A stretch of 64,000 nt of DNA, from the NCBI RefSeq assembly GCF_000801105.2, contig NC_079516.1:15648383-15712382 (forward strand), read 5' to 3'. A program made the translations under genes and the position numbers. Of this stretch, positions 36,392 to 48,107 are shown in pieces. The stretch's first letter is position 1, and each line of letters opens with the position of its first letter. The notes beneath the pieces were generated by a model that saw only the letters and a list, made by a program, of their open reading frames with translations, was not told where the DNA came from and made no database searches. Origin of the DNA: Raphanus sativus. Lineage: Eukaryota > Streptophyta > Magnoliopsida > Brassicales > Brassicaceae.

Positions 36392-39069
36392 CATCAGCCT
36401 TTTTACCCCATCGACTCCAGACGTTTGGATTCTTTTTGTTTAAAAAAGCTAAAAAGTTTACTGCACATTTCGAACTTGCTCACAAAGGTGGAAACAAAAA
36501 TTTAAAAGTAAGACGTTGAAGAAGAAGAAGAAGAAAACAGAAGATAGCCTTTGACAATTTTCTTAAGAGCATGTAGAGTTGCAGACGTAGCCTTTCACTT
36601 CATTCTCTCTTTGGGGAGTGTGGAGAGAATCCAGATCTCTAGATTCTCAGTTTTCTTTACTCTTCGGTGTTCTTAAACAATACTATATTCCTTTATTTTT
36701 GAATTTTAATCCTTAGTCATATTCTACAATGTTTCTGTTGGTAAAAGTCATATTATACCATGACGATTCTGTTGTCTAGGAATCGTTTTTTTCAATGGTT
36801 AACTGATTTTTTTATCAATGCTTAACTGGTTTTAATATAATGTATCTATCCTTAATAGTTGATATCTTCCTAACATCTCGTCTTGCTCAGATTTGATGGG
36901 TTCATAGATGTAGTTAGATTGATATATAATAAATATATATAGGATTAGTCCATACTGGTAGACTATAAATGGATTTTATGTTGCATTGAGAAGTACAATA
37001 GTATGGTGTGTTGACCAGAACTAGCTGTGACTTGTGTAGAGCCTAATTAGCTGTGACAAGTGTAAAACCTAATACATCGCCATGTCGCATTAGCTCATTG
37101 CAAATAACCATATATACAAATCAATTATCTTCTGAATGTTATATATTATGTGTCATGTGTGGTTAATTAGCTCTGGTGTGTCTTACAAGTTACAACTATC
37201 ATGTTTCTATTCCATTCTCTCCTTTTTGACATCAGATTTCCTTCTCATTTCAGAAATTATATTTATTACTATTATTACCTAATACACAGTTTCAGTTCAA
37301 AACTTTAGCTTTGCTTCAAAATTATGTAGTTTAAATTGCATACTGAAAAATGATTAAAACATATAACAGAGTGTATTTTATAGTCAATTTGAAAACTAGT
37401 GGTATAACTTTGTTTTCAGAAAAATCCTGGCTGATAATCAGATTCCACAAATGTGTATTTAGTTAGATATTCCAACATACATCTTCAGGTTCGAATATCC
37501 CATATGTGGTTAGCTCTACTTCTACCGACTAAACAAATAACAGTTTTTAATTATAAAAACTAAGAACTATATGAATAAACATTTCAGAATCAATCGAACG
37601 ATTTTCGAGAAAAGGAAAAATTAACATGCAATTTTCTCATTCTGAAATGCATTTTAAAAACAATTGATGAATGATGTGAAACTAAATAGGTTAGGAGTTT
37701 AGTAAAATAGGATAAAAACAAGGAATTGACTGCAACAAACACACAAACCCAGTGGATTAATGATAGAGACATTAGATAAAAGAGATAGAAAGGACTAACG
37801 AAAGAAATTTTTAAACGTTTAGACTTTAGGAATAGAGTAGGACAAAGCAAATTAGACAATAGACTGAAAGCCAAAACATCACGATATCTTAAACTAAAAT
37901 ACAAATTCTGCTTTCAATCTCTATATCCCAATGTGTAGATACGTGTTATGGATCCATGAGGACCATTGAAGTGATAAACGCAGTACAACACGCTCATGTA
38001 TTAGGTATGCTGAACTCTCTAGGCATGTAATTATATTTCTAGGCCTCTTATCATTATATCAGATTTTAAGGATTAACTTACCTAACCTAAACATTTATTA
38101 AAAGCCATTCTGTTGATGTATGTCTTTTTAACTGCTTTCTCCATTTCAAAGGCTGCAATGAGCAGTTGCAATTGAATTATGCTGGTATGAATAGACCTTA
38201 CCCCACCTGTCCTCTGTCAAATAAAACCTCTGATGAAAAAAGTACTCAAAAACTATTGTAGTCTTGTAGAGATGGAATTTTATAAGTAGAAAGGGTGAGA
38301 AAATTGACAAAAGATAATAAATGGGATTGCTTGGAATCGTGGCAATGTTGGTTGCACACTGCACATAGCACAATGTTACATAATAGAGGTAATGTTGCAT
38401 GTGGCCCCTTCTTCCAAAAGCTCCTTTATTAACTCTTTTGTCTCTTGATTTTCAAATTGGATATTCTCATAAAGATCAGTAATGTTATCTGCCTCACAAG
38501 AACAGTAACATTATTAGCAAAGAACTAAATAATATCGAGTGCTTAAATCAGCTTTTATTAGATGACATGAAACTTGGTCAATGTAATAACTTTTCTTGTT
38601 TATTGGTTTCATAGTGAAAAAGTAACGTTAATTCTTTTGTTTGTTTGTTTGTCAACCCCCATGTAAAACAAAATCTAAAGCCAATAAAACAAAATAAACA
38701 AGGGTAAAACATTATAAATAAATAAAAGTAAAGACAGACTACAGAAGACTGGCTATAAAAAGAATTCAGAAGACCAAAAAAAAAACAGTAGAGTTTTGTA
38801 AAAAGTAAAAAAAGATGCAGAAAAGTAGATAAGCCAACTTTATTTTAATTTTTCACTTACCCTACTGAATTTTTCATATAACATACACTTACTCCCTCTC
38901 TCTCTCACCTAGACTCTCCCCTCTCCTACAACTAGACTTTAAGACTCTCAGTGTTGAGTAATGTAAAATAACCCATCTGGCCATTTTATAAACTAAAACT
39001 CTCTCTATTTAAGTTACTTATAGGAGAATCTAACATCATCAAAGTTCAAACTCACTCACCACTACAGCC
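36392..39069. other. Intergenic, DIR1 to NOI9
   Basis: Long non-coding AT-rich spacer. It includes a GAA run at about 36518-36534 and a CT-rich tract (38892-38937) in the NOI9 promoter or leader. No gene recognised; open frames at 37590-37904 and 38146-38400 look random. Confidence 0.45.
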
Positions 39070-39836
39070 ATGGACTACGTAAGCTCCTTCTCTTTCTTCT
39101 TCTTCTTCTTTTTCTTCTTCTTTTTCTTCTTCTTTTCTTTCGGGTATCCCTAAATTTTAACCTTTTGTTTTTGTTATTATTACCCAGGAATATGGAGGAG
39201 AGTACTGCAGGAGGGGACACGTGCCGGCGTTTGGCGGTTGGGACTGGAACGACGCCGTACCATTCACTCAGTGCTTCGAGACAGCAACCATCCAGCAGCC
39301 TTCCTATCTCCACCACTACCCTCCTTACCCTCAAGATCGCGATCTTTACTTCGCTGGCGATCTTTACGACAACCACCACCATGTTGCTCCCGCCGTCATC
39401 CTCCTCCCTCGACGCCGGGTACTTATTTCTTCCCTTTCATTTTGACACTCATCCACGACGCATTGATTTATATGTTACCGAGAAAACGTTTCTTCTCAGG
39501 CTAAGGTGGGCCACGAGCCGAAGAGAACCAGCTCCAAGGAGCAACACAACTTCAAGAAGGAAGCGCGTGAGTCTAACGCGCCGAGGAGCTGTCCAACACC
39601 GGTGGTGAAGCGGAGGACAGCGACTCCGAAGCCTGTGGATGAAGACTTGTACAAGGTTTCCCCTCGACTTCTCTCCCTCAAATCCACAAAGGTAAGTAGA
39701 TATTTGTACATTTATCTTTAACACATTGAGTACTGTTATGAATTAGATTTTAATATGTTGATAATTGGAATTGCAGAAAAGGGGAGGTGGGTTTGGGTGC
39801 ATTTCAAGATGTTTTTTGCCAACACGGGTGCTTTGA
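39070..39836 (+). CDS. NOI9: RIN4/NOI-family protein
   Basis: Four exons, 39070-39078 (three codons), 39188-39418, 39500-39691 and 39777-39836, all in phase, give 163 residues. Exon 2 carries the NOI core VPAFGGWDWNDAVPFTQCFE, which includes VPxFGxW, the site cut by the bacterial protease AvrRpt2 in RIN4-type proteins. The middle is Lys/Arg-rich and looks disordered. The C terminus GGGFGCISRCFLPTRVL has two cysteines placed for membrane anchoring by acylation, as in RIN4. Family role: small plasma-membrane proteins targeted by pathogen effectors and tied to immune signalling and exocytosis. The position fits At5g48500 (NOI9 from memory). Intron 1 is a TTC/TTTC-rich microsatellite. Confidence 0.85.
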
Positions 39837-40286
39837 AGCCACAAGCGTGACAGATTGTGAGTCAGACAACACTTTGGAGTATGTTTTAAAAATACCGTAT
39901 GCTTTTTGAAGTTGTGTATGTAATATTTATGCTTAGGAAAAAAGAATATTAATTCTAAACGATAAGCTTTAATATGCGTCGGGAAAAGAGAGCCATATTG
40001 TAACGTAGAATATGTTTTTTTGTTTAAATGAGATCTTGTTTTTTCAACTTTTTCATATTTTCGAAGTATGTCCAAGTTTGTACTGTTTTGTAATGTAACT
40101 GTTGGATTTGGTGAAAGATTTGGGATGTGAAAGGAGTTAAAAGGCTGAGGAAGGAGGGGGAATGTTGAATAGAATAGATTAGCTTCGTCATCTACATAAA
40201 GTTTGACTTGTGGCAGAGCTACCTCTTTACCTTTTTCTCTTTTTTTTTGTGATTTGGAAAATAGTGGACTATGTATTAAGAGTTAA
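39837..40286. other. 3' flank of NOI9
   Basis: Non-coding sequence between the NOI9 stop and a minus-strand Helitron end. No gene. Confidence 0.4.
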
Positions 40287-41094
40287 CTAGATTTTGACCC
40301 GCGCTTTAAAAGCGCGGAATTATATTCTTAATTGAATATATATTCGGTAAAATCAAAATTTGTATATATTTTATACAGTATATTTTTATTTTCCAATATG
40401 TATATATATATTATTACCAACATATACAATATTTATAATTATAGAAATTAATATGAGCACTATGTAAGTTTTTATGTGGATATTTTTCTGTTGCAGATAG
40501 TTTAAGAAACAAAGCCAGACCTATATATTTTTATATAAACTTTTTCAATAAAAACATGGTCTTTACATTTAAAAAAATATTTTTTTACATGAGATATATA
40601 TTTTTTACCTGTGATCACTAAAAAATCTACTTACAAACGTCAATGTTGGATCATTACATTATTTAACTTCATATTATTTCTCATATAATTAAATTGTTTA
40701 CTATTAAAAAAATATTCTAATCTTATATGTTATTCTAATATTTTCAAAATAAGATATCGAAAACATATTCTGAAGTATCTTTTTATTATTTTATTATTAT
40801 AAATGAGTCTAATACCTTTTTGATTTAAAGAAAATAAAACAAATTACTATAAATATTTATATAATCGGACAAAATATTAATGGAATGTAATCTTAACAAA
40901 ATATTTATGAGATGTAATCTTAACAGAATATTAAAAGACTCACGTTTAAGATATATTAAATTTTCTGAATATATTTATTAGTATATATATGGAAACATTT
41001 GCAATGACATAAATATAGCAATGGCATACTATTGTAATTAACTTCAAAAATCAAGTGCAAAAACCTATTAGGTATTTTACTTTAATAGTATAGA
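40287..41094 (-). mobile_element. Non-autonomous Helitron, minus strand
   Basis: The 3' end (minus strand) is CTAG at 40287-40290, preceded by the 19-base hairpin CCGCGCTTTAAAAGCGCGG (40299-40317). The 5' end is TCTATACTATTAAAGTAAAA at 41094 downward. It is inserted between A and T as expected. AT-rich, about 808 bp, no coding. Confidence 0.85.
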
Positions 41095-42224
41095 TGAAAA
41101 CCACATAAAGGATTTAAATGATTGGGAGGACATGAATATTAATGAAATTTAGAATATATTTTTGGTAGATTTTAAATTAATTTAATAATTAGCTGAACAA
41201 CGAAATACCTTTTAATGAAATTCTGGCCGATAATTTTCAGTAAATTGATGTAATCATATTTGAGTTGTTTAGCTAATTTTATACTCAAGTGTTAACAACA
41301 TGCATGGTGATTGATGATCGATCACCCTCGCTCTATTTTTTTTCACTGCTACACTTTTACATAACAAATGTTGTCGACAGCTCCTCCATTTCTTTTCAAC
41401 TTTCACTGTGGACCTGTGGTATAGTAAATTATTGATGGTACATTTTTGGAATTCATGATGTGGATGAATCTTGTTGAAGATATGCCTTAATAATTCCAAA
41501 GTTTCATTCATTTATTTTTCTAGCTAAAAATCATACTTTTTTCTTTGCATTTTTTCTCTGGATTTTAGCAACTTTGAAATACTCTTCCCATGATAAAATC
41601 AGCCCCGTATAATATTATTTGAATTATCCAAAAATTTGACTTTTATGTAACCGGATGTTTTTTGTTTTGTTTTGTTTTAGACAGAACAATCAAATGACTT
41701 TATATGAGGAGGACCGATTTTGAACCATGCGTAGTAAAACATTTGCAACAGGTCCACGAATTTTTTGAAGAAAATTATATAGACATAAGCCCATAAAATT
41801 TTCTTTTAAGCCCCTAATTTTTTTCTCATAGATATTAGAACAGACCCCTAAAATTTCAGGGCCGGCCATATGAGTTAAAGTATCACATATATGTTGGGCG
41901 TGACTCAAGATGAATTATAACAGTCGTGTCTTTATGTTGCAACTATAAAAATCCAGGTTACAAAAAACAAAACAGTTAATTTTCTTTCCTAATGAAAATT
42001 TCTCGTCTTTTTATTATCTTTTTAGAGAAAGAAAGAAAAAAATACACGTTCAAATAAAGGGAAAAGCTTAGAAAGAAAGAGACAAAGTGGTTTAATTATA
42101 GCAATCAAATGTTTGTTAAAGCTTAGAAATAGACCCACGCTTTAATATTAGGGAAAGATTAATAGTGTAGCACTATAAAGCCTATAAAGCACAGTTAAAG
42201 ACATTATGCACTGTCTTGTTTAAA
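41095..42224. other. Intergenic with dispersed repeat
   Basis: A block at about 41690-41880, ending CCCCTAAAATTTCAGGGCCGGCC, belongs to the GGTCCT/GGCCGG-bordered repeat class also seen near 30470. No gene. Confidence 0.4.
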
Positions 42225-43928
42225 TCTTCCTGTATATTGAATGAGAAGTGACTTCTGCTGATGTGTCATTCATATAGACAGTCTAAGAATTTTTTTTATA
42301 ATTTCGTTGGTCGATGATTTTTTATTTTTATTTATTTTAGTCAAAATATAAAAAAATAAAAATCACAGAATCAATTAATGTTAGTTGCCAAACTATTTAC
42401 ATAATTTTATGCATAATCATTTATAGTATCAAATATGGAAATTCTATATAATACTTCATCATTACATTTTTTATTAATAGTCAATTTATAAATTATATGA
42501 AGTATGTTGTTAAAACTTTGTTAATAAAACTAATATACTAGTTTTATTTTTCTATTATAAACCATCGTAAAAAATTTATTTTTTATATAAGTCATAATAT
42601 ACATATATAAAACATATAATTTTAATAATAAAATATTATAATAACTATTAATGCATCATATAACGAGTTTATTAATTATTTAAAATAGTTTAAAATCATC
42701 TGTGATAATTAATATATATAAATATATATTTTTAAAAACTTAAAGTCATTTATAATGATTCATTAGTAATGATTTATACCAGAGATATAATAGTATATAT
42801 AATTATATAAATATTTGGTAATCATTTTAAGGTTTTAAATCATCAATACTTATTATTATATCACTAATAAGAACTTACAAATCAATATATAAGGATCTAT
42901 ACAAAATGTTATAAATATTTATAAAATCATTTATAAAGAAGAATTTCTCGTCATTTATAGGAGTTCACAAAATGTTTATGATGGTTAATAGATTTTAAAT
43001 CATCACAGGAGTTTTAAAAATCTTTATAAAATTATTTATAGGAGTTTACATAATATTTATAAAATCTTTATAAAATTATTTAAAGTTAAGATTTTAAATT
43101 ATTGATCATTGTTAACAAATTATTTTCTTGAGTTATAAAACCATTTATTAGGATTTATGAAACTATTTATAAAGATTTATGAAACTATTTATAAAGATTC
43201 TAAAATTTCTGAGAAATAATTCATAAAATTTAAAATTTGTAAATATTTTATGTATTATTTATAATTGTATAGTTTCCTTTCTAAGAGGTTTTAAATGTTA
43301 TCAAATCAGAATCAATCGCAAATATTATTTTCTTACAAGTTCATCATTTTCAAAAACTTTTTCAAAATCTCAAAAACAAAAAAATTGTTTTGATTTTATC
43401 TAAAAGAAAGTAACAAGAAAATTACATCAATCATAAATAATTCAAAAAATATTATGAATAAAAGTATATTCCTAAATTTATGGTTTTTTTATTCTTAACG
43501 TTTTCTATTAAATCAACATAATTCATATATATATTGTTTTGTTTCTTCTTAATAATTTTTGTGTGTTTATACTTTAGTTGCAAGTGTTGGTCTATTTGTC
43601 ACATTAGTTGATGTTTAGATTTTAATAATTTTTATGGACGAAAATTTGATCTACAAACCAAATAAATTATATATATATATATGTTTTAACAATAATGTTA
43701 TAAAACAATTTAATGAAATATTGATTTGTAAAAGATGTAAAAAAACTAAATACTACATAAATCCTATTTAAATTTTAAAAAGTATTAATAAATAAAATAT
43801 GTTTAAAATTAGTTACCAAAAATTCACTTTCGGTTTTAAAATATTAAAATATATATCATAGGTCGAAAACACAAAATATTATATTATATTAAAATTTTGT
43901 TTCCGCAAATTTGCGGGCAACCACCTAG
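42225..43928 (+). mobile_element. Non-autonomous Helitron, plus strand
   Basis: The 3' terminus is clear: hairpin CCGCAAA-TTTGCGG (43903-43916), spacer GCAACCAC, CTAG at 43925-43928, then T. The 5' end is less certain; TCTTCCTGTATATTGAATGA after an A at 42225 fits. The interior has many degenerate copies of a short motif like TTTATAAAATCATTTATA (about 42880-43260), forming a loose low-complexity array. Confidence 0.75.
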
Positions 43929-44390
43929 TTAACATATAATTTTCTAACTATATTTTACAGAATTTTTATCAGTTATAACTGAGAGAAACAAAAATGAAAT
44001 TCCAAAACAGTAGTATTCATTGTTTTTTTGTTAGTTTCATAACGGACCAAATCTAATTGTGTAAACTGTTGAGTCATGGACGATTCAACAGTTTAAAAGT
44101 TATACTTGTGAGTTGTAACACACATATCTATATGATGACTAACAATTTTGCATGCATCATATTTTGCAATAAATAATGTATCATGAAATTTGCAGAGAAC
44201 ATGGGAATTGGTCAGTGTTTGGTGATTCTCGTTTTCAGGTACTAAAAGCGATTCTTCATGATGATATCTTCTGCTTTTGTGTCTCCTAGGCTCTTATCTC
44301 CTTTTTGTTCTACTCCATAACGGAAGAATGTAATCGATGATTCTGTTTGCTAAAACAGATCTTTTTTTTCCGGCTGTAAACAAAATTATA

Positions 44391-44788
44391 TAAATGCATC
44401 ATGCTTAATCTTCTGATAACTTCAGTTTTAATACATGAGTTACTTGCACCAAAAGTAGAAAGATCAAATGCAGGAGCCACAAGAACATGTGAGAGATGAA
44501 ATCTACATAATGCATTTAAATTTGTAATATGATATTTATGCAATTCATATTCTATAAGATAATATGTCATGGATCATGCTTGCTATTCTTAAACTTCAGT
44601 TTTTAAAAGATAATATGTCAAGCATCATGCTTGATAATCTTATAACTTCAGTTTTAGTACATGACTTTTTTTTTTTTAGTACATGACTTACTTAACCAAA
44701 AGTACAAGATCAAATGCATGGGAATATATGAGAGATGAAACCTACATAATGCACCTAAATTTATATAATATGATATTTATGTAAACAT
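44391..44788 (+). repeat. Direct duplication of ~165 bp
   Basis: Segments 44391-44556 and 44622-44788 are diverged copies in the same orientation, sharing ATCATGCTT, ATAACTTCAGTTTTA, GATCAAATGCA, GAGAGATGAAA and CTACATAATGCA. A third partial copy of the first 60 bases sits between them (44570-44622). The second copy also contains a 22-base internal repeat around a T run (AGTACATGACTT twice). Non-coding, upstream of the AUG3 remnant. Confidence 0.75.
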
Positions 44789-45018
44789 ATTTAATTAATC
44801 AAAGCATAAAAATCTGTACATTTGAAAACACAGTTTTTTAAAAAATCTTATTTTAAAAGTATTTATTGGATACAAGCGCATATAATTTTCAAAATAGAGT
44901 TTAGAGGCAACCACATTGTCAAGAGATATGACGCAATGAATTTCAAATCTCAGTTCGAATCTTGTTCCCACTACCACTGGAGCTGAAAACATAAAAGTGC
45001 GATCTCAGCAAATCGAAG

Positions 45019-45856
45019 ATGAGTCGTGCGAGACGTGCTTCTCTAGTGGCGTATCTAGGTTTCGAAGGCACCGGAAAGTTGAACCCGCACAGCTTCGAAT
45101 GGCCGTTCCAGTACGACGAGGCCCGCCCTATCCTCGACTGGATCTGCTCCTCTCTTCGCCCGTCCAAAGTCCTCTCCCTGTGCGTTTACTTTGCCGCTCT
45201 CCCGTTCTACGATTCATGCTCTTGTTTGAATTTGTGTTGATTTCTAGTGAATTAGGTATATGCCAGTAGTGATGAAGCTCATGTCGTCTCAACTAGAACA
45301 TACCTTGTGCTTATACTTTCGATCACTGTTGCTAGTTAGCTAATTTTATCCCATTAATTGATCAATGCTATTCTTGCATTTTAGTTTTGAGGAACATATT
45401 AGCAATGAATGAATCAGATATAATTCCTATATGCATGCACACGTTCAGCTGGATATTAAAGTCCTTGTTATATTTAGTGAATGGAAAGCTCTTCCATCCT
45501 CAGCTATTCTCTGTAGTGTACTTTGGTATTTTTTTTTTAATTCAAGATACTTCTCCCTATGTATTTGGTTCATATATCAGTGGCTAATGGGATGTTCTCT
45601 TGTTTCTGGATCCAGATATGAGCAATTTCATAGAGAAGGGAAGCTCTTAGAGGTAACTACTTGTTTGCTTTGAGAGTTCATAAAACTTGTGTTTCGTCTT
45701 AAGATGTTATTTCCTGCCTTCTTATGGTGCGTTTCTTTTTTTCTTTTTACATGGATTCAGGGTGATGATCTAGACCGGGCTTATGATAGCATATCAGCAT
45801 TTTCTTCAAGGAGAAATAACCAGGAGGCTGTTTTTGGAGAAGAAGAAAGCATAAAG
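45019..45856 (+). pseudogene. AUG3: Augmin subunit 3, first three exons only
   Basis: Exon 1 (45019-45179) reads [20 protein letters not shown] followed by [14 protein letters not shown]. Exon 2 (45616-45652) reads YEQFHREGKLLE. Exon 3 (45771 to about 45856) reads [20 protein letters not shown] and then GEEESIK. These match the N terminus of plant AUG3 (At5g48520), a subunit of the augmin complex that seeds new microtubules on existing ones in spindle and phragmoplast. Splice phase is kept, but resemblance stops after about 90 of some 600 residues and no later exons follow. A truncated syntenic relic: another copy elsewhere must supply the function, since augmin is essential. Confidence 0.85.
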
Positions 45857-47001
45857 GGAAATTTATATCACACATGCGATTCTGTATTTTCTGTTTCATG
45901 CATGAAGGGAAATTTTGTACTGTCATAAGTGTGCCTAAGAAATTTTTGCCAAGAACCTCGTTTCTGTTTCTTGTCACTTGGAACAAGTACACCTCTCCAG
46001 GTTTCTTAGTGTAAGAGATCTAGCTCCTTAGGTGTACAGAGTGCATCATGTGACTAAATTTTGTTGACGTTTGGTGCACTGTTAAAAAGCCCTTGTAAAC
46101 ATAAAAGTACTTTATAAATTTAAAATAAAACCGCGCTCAGTGCGGATCTCATATGTTATCAAACGGTCAAATATACCAAAATTGAGGAGAACATTTTAAG
46201 ATAATAACACAACTTTATAAATCAATGTTTTATGTTTATAATTTTATTATACATTCTACTTAGACATCAGTTATTTGTGAAATAAAACTAACGAAAAAGC
46301 CATGCGCTCATCAGTCATCACTGAATCAAAACAAGTATAACAGTCATTTGTAAGAGTACGTAGATATCAGTAATCGTATGTAAGTAATGCTAACTAACTC
46401 CATCCAAACTAAGACAATACTAAACCATCTTAACTAAAGTCTAAGACTATGAGTAAGTGACCCATGAATAATTGGTCTTCTCTTTTCCATTTGATTTACA
46501 GATAATAAAAGATGAATAGTTTTGATTGGGAAGTGGAAATCAGCTGGAAATCTCTTGTCAGTTTCCCGCCGTATCTCTCTTGTAACAATCAGTGGAAATC
46601 AGCTCGAAGTTTCCTGTAAGTCTTCGTTTGAAATTTGAAAATGTGGTGTGGCACTGTGCCCTACTCTATTTCTTTTTCCGTTTGGAATTTTAGATAGTTA
46701 TTAGGTGTGTGCTCTATGTCAATTGCCCAAATATTCTTGCATTATAAACAAGGTATGCTATGGCCCATGGTTTTGTCTTTTCTTTTAATTTAAAGTTGGA
46801 TGTGACCATTATTGCTCTTCACATTTCTTTCAAATTACCTACAAATTTGTTGTGTGCTTTGAATGGAAAATGGAAATCAGCTCGAACTTTCCTAAAAGTC
46901 TTGGTCTTCGCTTCCTTACTCTTATATATGTGTCTACACCCTTTCCTGAGTTCTTCACCACAATAATATTAATTACAACTGCTCTTCTCTATCCTTTTTC
47001 C
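45857..47001. other. AUG3 relic to TNL spacer
   Basis: CCGC-GCTCAGT-GCGG followed by ATCTC at 46130-46149 resembles a decayed Helitron hairpin but lacks CTAG. The segment GGAAATCAGCTCGAA..TTTCCT..AAGTCTT occurs at about 46592 and 46873, a repeat in the TNL 5' region. Presumed TNL promoter; no other gene. Confidence 0.4.
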
Positions 47002-47525
47002 ATGGCTTCTTCCTCTACTACTACTACTTCTCACAACTGGAGATACAATGTTTTCCCAAGCTTTCGTGGAGAAGATGTCCGAGACACATTCCTCAGCCAT
47101 CTTCTCATGGAGCTTGAACGCAACTTGATCACTACATTCAACGACAATGGCATCGACAGAAGCCGCCCTATCGGACCTGAGCTTTTATCGGCGATAAAAG
47201 ACTCTAGGATCGCAATCGTCATCTTCTCTAAGAACTACGCTTCGTCAACATGGTTTTTAAACGAACTGGTGGAGATCCACAATTGCATTAAGGATCTGGA
47301 TCAGATGGTGATTCGATTTTTTACCATGTCGATCCTTCTGAGGTTAGAAAGCAGACTGGGGAATTCGGCGGGAGGTTTACAGAAACATGCAAGGAAAAAA
47401 CAGAAGGTGAGATAGAAAGGTGGATGCGAGCACTAACGGATGTAGCAAATTTGGCTGGAGAGGATTTTAAGAATTGGTACGTTTGTTTATTTATCAACTA
47501 AGTTGGTGGCCTGCAATTTGTGCAG

Positions 47526-47563
<38 letters not shown>

Positions 47564-47780
47564 GTAATTTATGTTCTAAATTATTTTCTTTTGTTTCATA
47601 GTTTTATTTATGGGATGTTGATTCTAGATCAAAATCGTTTTTTATTAGTAATCAAATTATGAAATTCGGAATTGAACTTAAACACTTATTGTATTTATTA
47701 TTAGCATAAATTCATTTTTGCTTTTGATGTTTCATCATGGACAAATGCAAATTAATTTATTTTAGGTTAGGAACATAATC

Positions 47781-47815
<35 letters not shown>

Positions 47816-48072
47816 ACATAAGTATATAATTCATATTATAAGATATATTTTCAATAATGATTTACCTTTAATCTTAACTTTAATACTGTAATAATTATTT
47901 GGATCAATGTTTTAATAAAAATAGGAGAAATTGGCTATCACAATAGTCACTAAAATCATAAACTAAATATTAGATTAACGTAATTACAATATTATCGGTA
48001 GATATTGTTAATATCTGTTTATTAATTAAATGTTCTAAATATCATGATAATTACATAAATTATTTTAAATTC

Positions 48073-48107
<35 letters not shown>

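Noticed and set aside
39062..39382. Lys/Arg-rich minus-strand frame over NOI9
   Set aside because: Product of the TTC microsatellite in intron 1 read backwards.
46130..46149. Helitron end that would make the AUG3 relic a captured gene fragment
   Set aside because: The hairpin is imperfect, there is no CTAG and no 5' TC end is evident; the relic sits in its expected syntenic place, so simple truncation is more likely.
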